Shown here: piece after piece, positions 56,508 through 64,000 of the stretch
Position numbering within the stretch: position 1 is the stretch's first letter
How the letters are laid out: each line of letters opens with the position of its first letter
Assembly: GCF_900105395.1 (NCBI RefSeq)
Contig: NZ_LT629775.1
Coordinates: forward strand, 1,178,001 to 1,242,000
DNA length: 64,000 bases
Reading direction: 5' to 3'
Source of the DNA: Streptomyces sp. TLI_053
GTDB taxonomy: Bacteria > Actinomycetota > Actinomycetes > Streptomycetales > Streptomycetaceae
Position numbers and translations under genes: made by a program
Notes under the pieces: model-generated
What the model saw: the letters and a program-made list of their open reading frames with translations, nothing else
What the model was told of the DNA's origin: nothing
Databases searched by the model: none

Positions 56508-57095
56508 TCAGCCGCGGGCGGCGCGCTCCGCCTTGGCGTCGATCTTCTCCTGGAGCGCGGACAGCAGTCCCTGGAGCAGACCGATGGTGGTCTCGTCGGT
56601 GAGGTTGCCCTCCTCGTCGAAGCGCTCGTGCGCCCGGAAGACGATGACCTCGGGCTTCACCACCACGTCGGTCTCGGTCCAGACGAAGACCTGGCGGAGC
56701 GCCAGCTGGGCGCGGACGGTGCCGAAGTTGGTCGGCGCGGCGCCGAGGATGGCGGCGGGCTTGCGGTGCAGCGGCAGTCCCTCGGTGCGGGTCCAGTCGG
56801 TGCTCAGCCAGTCGATGGCGTTCTTGAGCACGCCGGGTATGGAGTAGTTGAACTCGGGGGTGGCGATCAGCAGGCCGTCGGCCTCGGCGACCCGGCGGCG
56901 CAGGTCCTCGACGACGGCCGGGCGCAGCTCGGGGGTGTCGAGGTCCAGGTCGTACGGCGGGATCTCGCGCAGGCCCTCGTAGATCTCGATCTCCTGGCCG
57001 CCCGGGTTGAACTTCTGGGCGGCCTTCAGCAGCCGGGTGTTGTGCGAGTCGGCGCGCAGCGAACCGGAGATGGCGAAGATCCTGGACGCGGTCAT
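56508..57095 (-). CDS. NADPH-dependent FMN reductase / chromate-quinone reductase type flavoprotein
   Basis: A 195-residue flavodoxin-fold reductase. The FMN phosphate loop is AISGSLRADSHNTRLL (8-23), and the conserved PEFNYSIPGVLKNAIDWLS contacts the isoalloxazine. It uses NAD(P)H to reduce FMN, quinones, azo compounds or chromate. The start is ATG 57095, with GAGGAG upstream. It is divergent from the pirin gene across a gap that contains several ACTGAAC/GTTCAGT half-sites, so TetR repression is likely. It probably leads a unit with the MBL and alpha/beta hydrolase genes. Confidence 0.9.
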   Translation of the reverse strand: MTASRIFAISGSLRADSHNTRLLKAAQKFNPGGQEIEIYEGLREIPPYDLDLDTPELRPAVVEDLRRRVAEADGLLIATPEFNYSIPGVLKNAIDWLSTDWTRTEGLPLHRKPAAILGAAPTNFGTVRAQLALRQVFVWTETDVVVKPEVIVFRAHERFDEEGNLTDETTIGLLQGLLSALQEKIDAKAERAARG

Positions 57096-57187
57096 GAGGT
57101 GCTCCTCGGTGGTGGGGTGACTGCTGGTGTTGTGGTGACTGTCGAGGTCGACACCGAGAAAACTAGACGGATCAGTTCACCTTGTCA

Positions 57188-57233
57188 ACTGAACTGTTCA
57201 GTCTTGACACTGAACTGAGTGGTGTAGTTCAGT
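57188..57233. promoter_or_regulatory. cluster of TetR-type operator half-sites
   Basis: A perfect palindrome ACTGAAC-T-GTTCAGT lies at 57188-57202. A second pair, ACTGAAC at 57209-57215 and GTTCAGT at 57227-57233, is spaced by 11 bases. They lie in the 144-base gap between the divergent FMN reductase and pirin genes. The same half-site occurs before the TetR gene (59411-59430). Confidence 0.8.
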
Positions 57234-57239
57234 CGAGCC

Positions 57240-58130
57240 ATGACCACGACACCCGTGCGCACCACACCGGCGACCGGCCGCTCCGTCGCCCGCGTCGTCC
57301 CCCCGTTCCACACCTTCGAGGGCGCGGGCTTCCCCGTCCGCCGCCCCTTCCCCACCGCCGAACTGCCCCTCCTGGACCCCTTCCTGATGGTCGACCAGGT
57401 CGGGCCGGTGGACCTCGCCCCCGGCGAGGCCAAGGGTGCTCCCCCGCACCCGCACCGGGGCTTCGAGACGATCCAGTACGTCATCGACGGCGACATCGCG
57501 AACGCCGACTCCCGGGGCCACCGCGCCGTGGTCCGCGGCGGCGGCGTCCAGTGGCTCACCGCCGGCTCGGGCATCGTCCACGAGGCCCTGCCCACCCCGG
57601 AGTTCCTCGCCGCCGGCGGCCGCCAGCACATGCTGCAGATCTGGGTGAACCTGCCCGCGCGGCTCAAGGGAGTGCCGCCGCACAGCCAGAACGCCGAGGC
57701 CGCCGACCTGCCCGTGGTCCGCACCGCCGAGGGCGCCGAACTGATCGTCCTCGCCGGAACCACCCACGGCGCGACCGCGCCCTTCGAGACCCGCACCCCG
57801 CTGCTGGTGGTGCACGCCCGGCTCGCGGCCGGCGGCTCGGCGAAGTTCACCGCGCCGGCCCACCACACCGCCGCGTTCCACACCCTGACCGGCCGCGCCG
57901 TGACCGCCGGCGTCCCGCTGCCCGACGGCCACCTCGCCGTCCTCGACCACGACGGCGAGAGCTTCACCGTGCGGGCCGTGGACGGGCCGGCCGAGGTGCT
58001 CGTCCTGGCCGGCGAGCCGATCGGCGAACCGGTCGCCCGCAGCGGGCCGTTCGTGATGAACACGGTGGCCGAGCTGCACCGGGCCCAGCAGGACCACTCG
58101 CGCGGCCTGATGGGCCGGATGCCGGCATGA
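57240..58130 (+). CDS. pirin family protein
   Basis: A 296-residue bicupin. The metal-binding cupin has the signature PHPHRGFETIQYVIDGDIAN (~74-93) with His ligands, then VQWLTAGSGIVHEALP, which is also typical. Bacterial pirins act as quercetin 2,3-dioxygenases or redox-sensing cofactors. The second cupin (~180-290) has no clear metal site. ATG 57240 lies seven bases after the last operator half-site, so the ribosome site and operator overlap. Its stop overlaps the MFS start (ATGA), making a two-gene unit, with tetR 120 bases further on. Confidence 0.9.
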   Translation: MTTTPVRTTPATGRSVARVVPPFHTFEGAGFPVRRPFPTAELPLLDPFLMVDQVGPVDLAPGEAKGAPPHPHRGFETIQYVIDGDIANADSRGHRAVVRGGGVQWLTAGSGIVHEALPTPEFLAAGGRQHMLQIWVNLPARLKGVPPHSQNAEAADLPVVRTAEGAELIVLAGTTHGATAPFETRTPLLVVHARLAAGGSAKFTAPAHHTAAFHTLTGRAVTAGVPLPDGHLAVLDHDGESFTVRAVDGPAEVLVLAGEPIGEPVARSGPFVMNTVAELHRAQQDHSRGLMGRMPA

Positions 58131-59428
58131 GCGCCGTCCCGTTCCCCGTCCCGGCCGTCCCGCACCCGCCCGCCGCCTCCGGGGCCCCCGCCGTCCCGCG
58201 CACCCGCGCCGCCTCGCGGGCCCCCGCCGCCGGCCACCGCCCCGCCACCACCGCCCCGGGCGGGCGGGCACCGGGGACGACGGCCGCGGCGCTGCTGATC
58301 GCCGCCGCCGCGAGCGGGATCTCCGGGCCGAGCCTGGCCCTGCCCACCGCCGCCCACGCCCTGCACGTCCCGACCGCCTCGGCGGCCTGGCTGATGACCG
58401 CGTACGGCCTCGGCCTGCTGGCCGGCACTCCGCTGCTGGCGGGCACCGCCGGGCGGCGCGGCCCCGCCGCCCTGGTCCGGGCCGGCGCGGCGCTGGTCGC
58501 CCTCGGCGCCGCGATCGTGCTGACCGCACCCTCCGCCCTGCCGCCGCTCGTGGCAGGGCGGGCGGTGGAGGCCGCCGGGGCCGCGGGACTGACCGTCGCG
58601 GCCTTCCGGATCGCCGGCCGCGACCGCTCCGGCCGCTCCACCGGCCTGGTCGCGATCGGCAACGCCGCCGGTGGCACGCTCGGCCTGTTCGTCGGCGCGG
58701 GCGCCGCGCAACTGCTCGGCTGGCGGGCCGCGCTGGTCATGCCGCTGCTCGCCCTCGCGGTGCTCCCCGCCCTACTGCGCCCGGCCGGGCGGGCGGGACG
58801 CGGCGAGCGGGAGGGGCAGGCGGCACGGGAAAGGCGGCAACGGCCGCAGGGGCACGGAGGCCACGGAGCACGAGCGGCGCGGGCCCGGCGCGCCCGGCCG
58901 GGGGCACCGGACGGGCGGTTCCGCGACGCCCTGCCGCTGGGCCTGCTGCGGCGGCCCGGCTTCCGCCGCCCGGCGCTGCTCATGCTCGCGCTCGCCACCG
59001 TCAACTTCGCCCTGGTGTACGGCGCCCCGCGCCGGGTGGCCGCCCTCACCGGCTGGGGCCCGCTGCCCACCGGCGCCGCGGTCGCGTCCGTGTCGCTCGC
59101 CGGCGCGCTGCTCTCCTGGCAGCTGGTCCGGCTCGCCCCGGCCCTGGGGACGGGACGGGTCCGGGTCCTGCTGGCGGCGGGTTCGGCGGCGGCCGCGACC
59201 GCGGCGGCCTTCGCGCCGTGGCCCCCGGTCGTCCTGCTCGGCTCGGGGCTCGGTTCACTGGTCACCGCCGGCGGGCAGGGGGTGCTCACGGGTTCGGCGG
59301 TCGGCGGGCTCGCACCGGAGCGGCAGGGCGGCGCGCTCGGCCTCTTCAATCTGGCCTTCCCGGCCGGCGTCGCAGCGGGTCCGGTGCTCGCGGGCTTTGC
59401 GGACCAAACGGTTCAGTTCCTATACTGA
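58127..59428 (+). CDS. MFS efflux-type transporter
   Basis: A 433-residue major-facilitator protein with a Pro/Ala-rich N-terminal extension (~1-50) and 12 predicted helices. The helix 2-3 loop is LLAGTAGRRGPAALVRAG. The central loop is an unusually long Arg/Gly-rich stretch (~220-265, RAGRGEREGQAARERRQRPQ and beyond). The group resembles the YcaD/AraJ-type and chloramphenicol-like exporters; the substrate is unknown. It overlaps the pirin stop by four bases. Its own stop lies inside a TetR operator-like repeat. Pirin, transporter and TetR together suggest a response to a toxic aromatic or quinone-like compound, which is inference. Confidence 0.85.
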   Translation: MSAVPFPVPAVPHPPAASGAPAVPRTRAASRAPAAGHRPATTAPGGRAPGTTAAALLIAAAASGISGPSLALPTAAHALHVPTASAAWLMTAYGLGLLAGTPLLAGTAGRRGPAALVRAGAALVALGAAIVLTAPSALPPLVAGRAVEAAGAAGLTVAAFRIAGRDRSGRSTGLVAIGNAAGGTLGLFVGAGAAQLLGWRAALVMPLLALAVLPALLRPAGRAGRGEREGQAARERRQRPQGHGGHGARAARARRARPGAPDGRFRDALPLGLLRRPGFRRPALLMLALATVNFALVYGAPRRVAALTGWGPLPTGAAVASVSLAGALLSWQLVRLAPALGTGRVRVLLAAGSAAAATAAAFAPWPPVVLLGSGLGSLVTAGGQGVLTGSAVGGLAPERQGGALGLFNLAFPAGVAAGPVLAGFADQTVQFLY

Positions 59429-59430
59429 AC
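59411..59430. promoter_or_regulatory. TetR operator-like repeat upstream of the tetR gene
   Basis: GTTCAGT (59411-59417) and ACTGAAC (59424-59430) flank six bases. This is the same half-site as at 57188-57233 but in the opposite order. It overlaps the last codons of the transporter gene and lies about 119 bases before the TetR start, consistent with autoregulation. Confidence 0.75.
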
Positions 59431-59548
59431 GGTCCAATCACCCGGACCGGTCACTACCGTCCCAAACGGTCGGTACCATCCCGTCGCAGAAGCCCGCCAC
59501 GCCTGGGAAGCCCCCTTCCCACCCCGACGAAGGACGAAGGACGGACGC

Positions 59549-60244
59549 ATGGGAGCCGAGCGCCAGGACGCCACCGACGAGTACGGGATGCCGATCATCC
59601 CGGCACCGGGCGACACCGCGGCCCGCAAGCGTCAGGCGATCATCGACGCCGCCCTCGCGGAGTTCCTCGCCGAGGGCTACTCGGCCGCTTCCATGGACGT
59701 CATCACCACCCGGTCCGGCGTCTCCAAGGCCACCATCTACAAGCACTTCGGCAGCAAGGAGCGCCTGTTCCTGGCCGTCGTCAGCGGTGTGCTGCCGAAG
59801 ACCTACGCCGACCTGACGCCGCCCGCCCGGGCCCTCGCCGACGCCCCGGACCTGCGCACCGCCCTGGTCCGGCACGCCACCGAGCTCACCCGCATCCTGC
59901 TGCGCCCCGAGATCATGCTGCTGCGCCGTCTGGTGATCGGCGAGATCGACCGCTTCCCGCAGCTCGGCCAGCTCTGGTACCTGGTCACCTACGACATGAA
60001 CAACGGCCCGCTGGTCGAGATGCTCACCGACCTCACCGCCAAGGGCGAACTGCACGTGCCGGACCCGAAGCTCGCCGTCCAGCAGCTGGTGGCCTGTACC
60101 GTCGGCATCCCGCAGCTGGTGCACACCTTCGCCCCCACCACTCCGGTGGACGACGACGAACTCGCCCGCACCATCGGGTCCGGTGTCGACCTCTTCCTCG
60201 CCCGCTACGGCCGTCCCCCCGGCTGGCACGGCCCGGCCGCCTGA
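59549..60244 (+). CDS. TetR-family transcriptional regulator
   Basis: A 231-residue regulator. The N-terminal helix-turn-helix (~27-75) reads RQAIIDAALAEFLAEGYSAA then VITTRSGVSKATIYKHFGSK, the standard TetR pattern. The C-terminal part (LRTALVRHATELTRILLRPE, LVIGEIDRFPQLGQLWYLVT) resembles the AefR-like C-terminal domain. It is preceded by its probable own operator at 59411-59430, and the same half-sites control the pirin and FMN reductase genes. The start ATG 59549 follows an AAGGA-containing stretch. The ligand is unknown. Confidence 0.93.
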   Translation: MGAERQDATDEYGMPIIPAPGDTAARKRQAIIDAALAEFLAEGYSAASMDVITTRSGVSKATIYKHFGSKERLFLAVVSGVLPKTYADLTPPARALADAPDLRTALVRHATELTRILLRPEIMLLRRLVIGEIDRFPQLGQLWYLVTYDMNNGPLVEMLTDLTAKGELHVPDPKLAVQQLVACTVGIPQLVHTFAPTTPVDDDELARTIGSGVDLFLARYGRPPGWHGPAA

Positions 60245-60363
60245 CCGGCCCCCGACCTTCCCCTCGGCCGTCGCCCCGACCGTCCCGACCGCCCTGACCG
60301 TCCCGACCGCTCTCGCGAAGCGGTCCGCCGCCGGGCCCGGCCCCGGAGGACCGGGGCGAGCAC

Positions 60364-60402
60364 GGCGGCGGACAGGTACGGCGGCGGACAGGTACGGCGG
60401 GC
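60364..60402. repeat. 16-bp direct repeat (about 2.4 copies)
   Basis: GGCGGCGGACAGGTAC is repeated at 60364-60379 and 60380-60395 with a partial third copy, in the gap between the convergent TetR and signal peptidase genes. No clear terminator hairpin separates them, apart from GC-rich folds. Confidence 0.75.
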
Positions 60403-60433
60403 CCGACGGGCACCCGGGCTCCCGCCTCGCTCC

Positions 60434-61477
60434 TCAGCGGTCGGCGTCCCCCGCCCGCTCGGTCCGCTCCGCCCGCCGGGTCCGCTTCCCCGTCTCCGCC
60501 CGCTCCACCCGGCGTCGCCGCAGCAGCACGAACGGGACGGCCGCGGCCACCAGGGCGGCCTCCGGCGCCGAAGGCTCGGCCGGACCCTCCCCGCCACGCC
60601 CGCCGAGGCCGTCCGGGGCCCCTGCCGCGAGACCCTTCTGGTCGAAGGTGTCCGGCACCGACAGGGTGTCCCAGCGCGACAGCGGCCAGGCGATCACGAA
60701 GGCCCGGCCGATGACGTTCTTCACCGGGACGAACCCACCACCGGGCTCGTTGACGTGGAAGCGCGAGTCGCGCGAGTCGTTGCGGTGGTCCCCCATCACC
60801 CACAGCTGGTCCTTGGGCACCGTCACCGTGCCCACCGGCGCGTCACCGCACGGCGTCGCCCCCGGGTACAGGTAGGGCTCGTCCAGCGCCACCCCGTTGA
60901 CCTTGACCGGGCTGCCCTCCCGGCACTCGACGGTGTCGCCGCCGACCGCGATCACCCGCTTGATGAGGTCCTTCTCGTTGTCGGAGGGCAGCAGACCGAC
61001 CGTGCCGAGCGCGGTCCGGATCCCCTCGACGAACGCGTTGCCCTTGACCCGCGGCACCGAGTCCAGCCAGCCGCCCGGGTCCTTGAAGACCACCACCTCA
61101 CCGCGCTCCGGCTCGGCGCCGAACCACGGGGTGAACTTGTCCACCAGGACCCGGTCGTCCTTCTCCAGCGTGTGCTGCATCGAGCCCGAGGGGATGGAGA
61201 AGGCCTGGACGAAGAAGGTCTTGATGCCCAGTGAGAGCAGCAGGGCGATGACGATCAGGATCGGCAGCTCCTGCCAGAACGGCCGTTTCTTCTTCGCCTT
61301 CCCGCGCCCGCCCCTGCCGTTCGCGTCCGCGCCGCCGTCGGCCCCTTCTCCGGTCCTCCCCTCCGCGCCTGCGTCGGCGGCGCGGCCCCCGGTGGCCGTG
61401 GCCGTGGCCGCCACCTCGGGGGTCTCCCCGTCGCCCTGACCGCTGCCCGCCGCACCGACGGTCTCCTCCACGCTCAT
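60434..61477 (-). CDS. lepB: signal peptidase I
   Basis: A 347-residue type I signal peptidase. A disordered N-terminus (~1-65) ends in Lys-rich AKKKRPFWQE, then one membrane anchor (~70-90, LPILIVIALLLSLGIKTFFV). The catalytic Ser99 is in SIPSGSMQ and the general base Lys173 in DLIKRVIAVGGD; boxes D and E show VMGDHRNDSRDSRF and NVIGRAFVIAWP. It cleaves Sec and Tat signal peptides on the outer face of the membrane. The C-terminus has a second hydrophobic stretch (LVAAAVPFVLLRRRR) that could be another membrane helix, as in some streptomycete SipW-like enzymes. Confidence 0.95.
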   Translation of the reverse strand: MSVEETVGAAGSGQGDGETPEVAATATATGGRAADAGAEGRTGEGADGGADANGRGGRGKAKKKRPFWQELPILIVIALLLSLGIKTFFVQAFSIPSGSMQHTLEKDDRVLVDKFTPWFGAEPERGEVVVFKDPGGWLDSVPRVKGNAFVEGIRTALGTVGLLPSDNEKDLIKRVIAVGGDTVECREGSPVKVNGVALDEPYLYPGATPCGDAPVGTVTVPKDQLWVMGDHRNDSRDSRFHVNEPGGGFVPVKNVIGRAFVIAWPLSRWDTLSVPDTFDQKGLAAGAPDGLGGRGGEGPAEPSAPEAALVAAAVPFVLLRRRRVERAETGKRTRRAERTERAGDADR

Positions 61478-61627
61478 CCCTGGCCCCCTCCGGACGGCCC
61501 GGCGGGCCCCCGTGCGGGACCCCCCGTTGTCAGCTAACGATCGACGGTTCCCGCAACCGGGCGGGGCCGCACCCCGACCGTTCCCGCCGCCGTCGCCCCG
61601 TCAGAACGTACACCCAGGGCCCCGGCG

Positions 61628-62713
61628 CTACGACACCCCACCGCCCAGCATGATCCGCGCGACCAGCTCCCTCCGGCTGGCCACTCCGGCCTTGGCGAAC
61701 ACCGACTTCAGATGGTCCTGCACCGTGTACGGCTTCATCGCGAGCAGCCGCGACACGTCCCGGGTGTCGCACCCCCGCACCAGCAGCAGCGCCACCTCCT
61801 GCTCCCGCGCCGTCAGTCCGTACGCCGAGAGGTACAGCGGCACCGCGTCGGCGGGCCCCGCCGGCGCCGCCACCACCGTCACCAGGTCCTCGGCGGCGCC
61901 CTGCATCGCCGAACCGTGCAGCACGTACCAGCGGCCCTCGCCGTCCTGCACCCGGATCTTCGACTGCGGCACGGGCAGGCCGTGCGCCACCCGGCGGGCC
62001 TGCTCGGCGGCGATCGCGACGGCCGTGGGCACCCGCAGCGAGGTCCGGCTCGGGTCGGAGAGCCGGCCGAGCAGTTCCTCCGCCGGACCGGAGACGGCGA
62101 TCGGCCGGTTCCCCCGGCCGAGCACCACCACCGCCGGCCCGGCGTCCGCCGCCCGGCCCGGCGCCACGGCCGCCGAGGGCACATGACAGGCCCTCAGCGC
62201 ATGGCCGAGGTGCCGCGCGGCGAGGTCCGCGAAGTCCCGGTGCCGCGCCAGGTACGGCCCCCGGCCGGGCACCCGGAGGAAGACCGCGCACCCCCACATC
62301 CCGCCGTTCGCGTCGAACACGGCCCGCAGCTCGTCGCCGAACCCCGCCGGCCGGATCTGCTCCCGGAACCGCACGCTCTCCGCCGGCCGCCCCCGGGTCG
62401 CCCGGCTCAGCGTCTCCGCCCGCACCCCGCTGCGCCGGATCCCCGAGAACGTCGCCACGTCGTCCGCCCACACCTCCAGGCGCACCGCGTGCTCGAACCC
62501 CTCCAGACTGAGGTCGTCGCTCAGCACCGAGTTCACCAGCCCGGTCGCCGGATCCGCCGAGTGCCAGCAGACCGCGTCGTACTCCAGGACACCCCGCAAC
62601 AGCTCGTCCGCCCTGCGGAACACCCCCTCGGCCCCCAGCCCCGCCCCGGCCAGCTCCCGCAGCTCCTCGATCGCCTGCCGCGCCGCCGCCCCACGTGCCC
62701 CGCGTGATCCCAT
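61628..62713 (-). CDS. LuxR-family transcriptional regulator with N-terminal sensor region
   Basis: A 361-residue regulator. The C-terminal ~65 residues are a LuxR/GerE helix-turn-helix: LTAREQEVALLLVRGCDTRD, YTVQDHLKSVFAKAGVASRR. Residues ~20-190 look GAF-like (VLEYDAVCWHSADPATGLVN), and there is a PAS-like patch (VVVLGRGNRPIAVSGPAEEL). There is no phosphoacceptor receiver domain, so it senses a ligand or partner rather than a histidine kinase. ATG 62713 was chosen; GTG 62734 would add seven residues. It lies on the same strand as signal peptidase but 150 bases upstream, probably separate. Confidence 0.88.
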   Translation of the reverse strand: MGSRGARGAAARQAIEELRELAGAGLGAEGVFRRADELLRGVLEYDAVCWHSADPATGLVNSVLSDDLSLEGFEHAVRLEVWADDVATFSGIRRSGVRAETLSRATRGRPAESVRFREQIRPAGFGDELRAVFDANGGMWGCAVFLRVPGRGPYLARHRDFADLAARHLGHALRACHVPSAAVAPGRAADAGPAVVVLGRGNRPIAVSGPAEELLGRLSDPSRTSLRVPTAVAIAAEQARRVAHGLPVPQSKIRVQDGEGRWYVLHGSAMQGAAEDLVTVVAAPAGPADAVPLYLSAYGLTAREQEVALLLVRGCDTRDVSRLLAMKPYTVQDHLKSVFAKAGVASRRELVARIMLGGGVS

Positions 62714-62916
62714 GCGCCGGAAGCTAACACGCACACCGAGCGCCCACCCATGCCCCGCCGGGCGGATCCGCCCTCCCCCTCCGGACGGTCCCCGGCCCCC
62801 TTCTCCTCATCCTCCGGTCGGTCCCCGACCCCGACGCCCGGTCCGGGTCGGCCGGCGCGGCGGGGGAACCCGATGTCCGGTCCTCCCGCCGCTCGACGGT
62901 CGCGACTCCCCGGCCG

Positions 62917-63981
62917 CTACAGCCAGTTGCGGCGCTTGAAGACGAGGTAGAGGCTCGTGCAGACGACGGCCATCAGGGCGATCGCGAAGGGGTAGCCGAA
63001 GGCCCACTTGAGTTCGGGCATGTCGGTGAAGTTCATGCCGTAGATGGTTCCGACCAGGGTGGGGGCGAAGAGGATGGCCGCCCAGGAGGAGATCTTCTTG
63101 ATCTCGTCGTTCTGGACGTGGCTGGCCTCGGCGAGCTGCTTCATCTCCTCGTTCTGGCGCTGGGAGACCAGGGTGGCGTTGAGGGTGAGGATGTTCTGGA
63201 GCATCTGGCGGAAGCCGTCGACGCGTTCGGCCGCGTAGGTGGCGTGGTCGGCGACGTCGCGCAGGTAGCGGCGGAGTTCCTCGTCGGTGCCGTACTTCTC
63301 GAAACCGGCCTCCAGGCTCTGCATGATCTCCAGCAGTGGCCGGGTGGCCCGCTGGAACTCGATGACCTCGCGGGAGAGTTCGTAGATGCGCCGGGAGACC
63401 TGCGGGTCGCCGCCGAAGACCTCGGTCTCGATCTCGTCGATGTCGTGCTGGAGGCCGGCGATCACCGGGGCGTAGCCGTCCACCACGGCGTCCAGGACGG
63501 CGTAGAGCACCGCTTCGGGGCCGAGGGCCAGGAGCTCCGGGTCCGCCTCCAGGCGGCGGCGGACCGTGGAGAGGTCGGGGGCCTGGGAGTGGCGGACGGT
63601 GAGGACGAAGTCGGGGCCGACGAAGAGGTGGATCTCGCCGAAGTCGACCTCCTCCACGTCGTCCAGGTAGCGGGCGGCGCGCAGCACCACGAAGAGGGTG
63701 TCGCCGTAGCGCTCCAGCTTGGGGCGCTGGTGGGCCACGATGGCGTCCTCGACGGCCAGTTCGTGCAGGTTGAACCGCTCGGCGGCCTCCAGCAGCTGGG
63801 CCTCGGCCGGGCGGTAGAGCCCGATCCAGGCCATCGTGCCGGGCTTGCCGGGCAGTTCGCGGTAGACGCCGGCGAGGTCGGTGGCGGAGGCCAGCCGGTG
63901 GCCGTCGCGGTAGACGCCGGCGTCGACGACGGAGCGCTCCAGGCTCACGTGCTCGACCGGCTGGTCCGGGCGCGGGTCCAT
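62917..63981 (-). CDS. corA: CorA-family magnesium/cobalt transport protein (possibly extended beyond window)
   Basis: A 354-residue CorA protein. The funnel domain (~30-290) leads into two C-terminal membrane helices. The selectivity motif YGMNF (GMN at 315-317) lies between them, followed by ELKWAFGYPFAIALMAVVC and a basic KRRNWL tail. CorA forms pentamers and takes up Mg2+ (also Co2+/Ni2+). The ATG 63981 is the last possible start in the window and is 19 bases from its edge; the reading frame stays open up to the edge, so a longer N-terminus is possible. No partner gene is visible. Confidence 0.93.
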   Translation of the reverse strand: MDPRPDQPVEHVSLERSVVDAGVYRDGHRLASATDLAGVYRELPGKPGTMAWIGLYRPAEAQLLEAAERFNLHELAVEDAIVAHQRPKLERYGDTLFVVLRAARYLDDVEEVDFGEIHLFVGPDFVLTVRHSQAPDLSTVRRRLEADPELLALGPEAVLYAVLDAVVDGYAPVIAGLQHDIDEIETEVFGGDPQVSRRIYELSREVIEFQRATRPLLEIMQSLEAGFEKYGTDEELRRYLRDVADHATYAAERVDGFRQMLQNILTLNATLVSQRQNEEMKQLAEASHVQNDEIKKISSWAAILFAPTLVGTIYGMNFTDMPELKWAFGYPFAIALMAVVCTSLYLVFKRRNWL

Positions 63982-64000
63982 CGAGTGCTCGGGGGCGGGC

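Overview
The window is very GC-rich DNA with densely packed genes, frequent GTG starts and many 4-base GTGA/ATGA stop-start overlaps. Its regulator families (XRE-DUF397 pairs, RsbW-like ATPases, ROK, SpoIIE-type phosphatase) and narGHJI point to a streptomycete-type actinobacterium (Streptomyces, Kitasatospora or a close relative). I saw no tRNA, rRNA, CRISPR array, insertion sequence or phage integrase. The assignment comes from gene content and is not a measured phylogeny.

Region by region: 1-5.8 kb holds small accessory genes (truncated GNAT gene, ArsR regulator, AhpD-like protein, methyltransferase, an XRE/DUF397 pair, a NTF2-like protein, DinB, GNAT) plus a decayed copy of the 3' end of one of them. 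5.8-15.8 kb, all on the minus strand, holds a MoxR-vWA-beta-propeller (bpX) ternary system of four translationally coupled genes. It is followed by a small helical protein and a RING/TerD-like protein of the MXAN_6230/SCO0854 family. 15.9-18.1 kb has two divergent secreted proteins with ricin-type beta-trefoil lectin domains, one carrying a CAP domain. 18.7-25.5 kb is a complete narGHJI respiratory nitrate reductase operon, with a TDT-family transporter divergent from it.

27.0-39.9 kb is the least understood part. Five plus-strand genes (238, 650, 950, 1505 and 594 aa; the second is DUF6603-like) form what looks like one operon of large cytoplasmic proteins. A small protein with a C2-like calcium/lipid-binding motif is transcribed divergently from it. 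This is the best candidate for an undescribed system.

40-46.9 kb holds regulators (RsbW-like ATPase with a partner, a second XRE/DUF397 pair, an AraC-MFS divergent pair, a ROK repressor), a TenA-like protein and a lipoprotein. 47.2-49.5 kb is helR, an RNA-polymerase recycling ATPase, preceded by a sequence matching the rifamycin-associated element. 49.6-53.0 kb has an SDR/MarR divergent pair with an operator-like palindrome, then a PAS-GAF-SpoIIE phosphatase. 53.1-60.2 kb has a PLP lyase, an MBL hydrolase, an alpha/beta hydrolase, an FMN reductase, and a pirin-MFS-TetR block whose GTTCAGT/ACTGAAC half-sites suggest one TetR regulon. 60.4-64 kb has signal peptidase I, a LuxR regulator and CorA.
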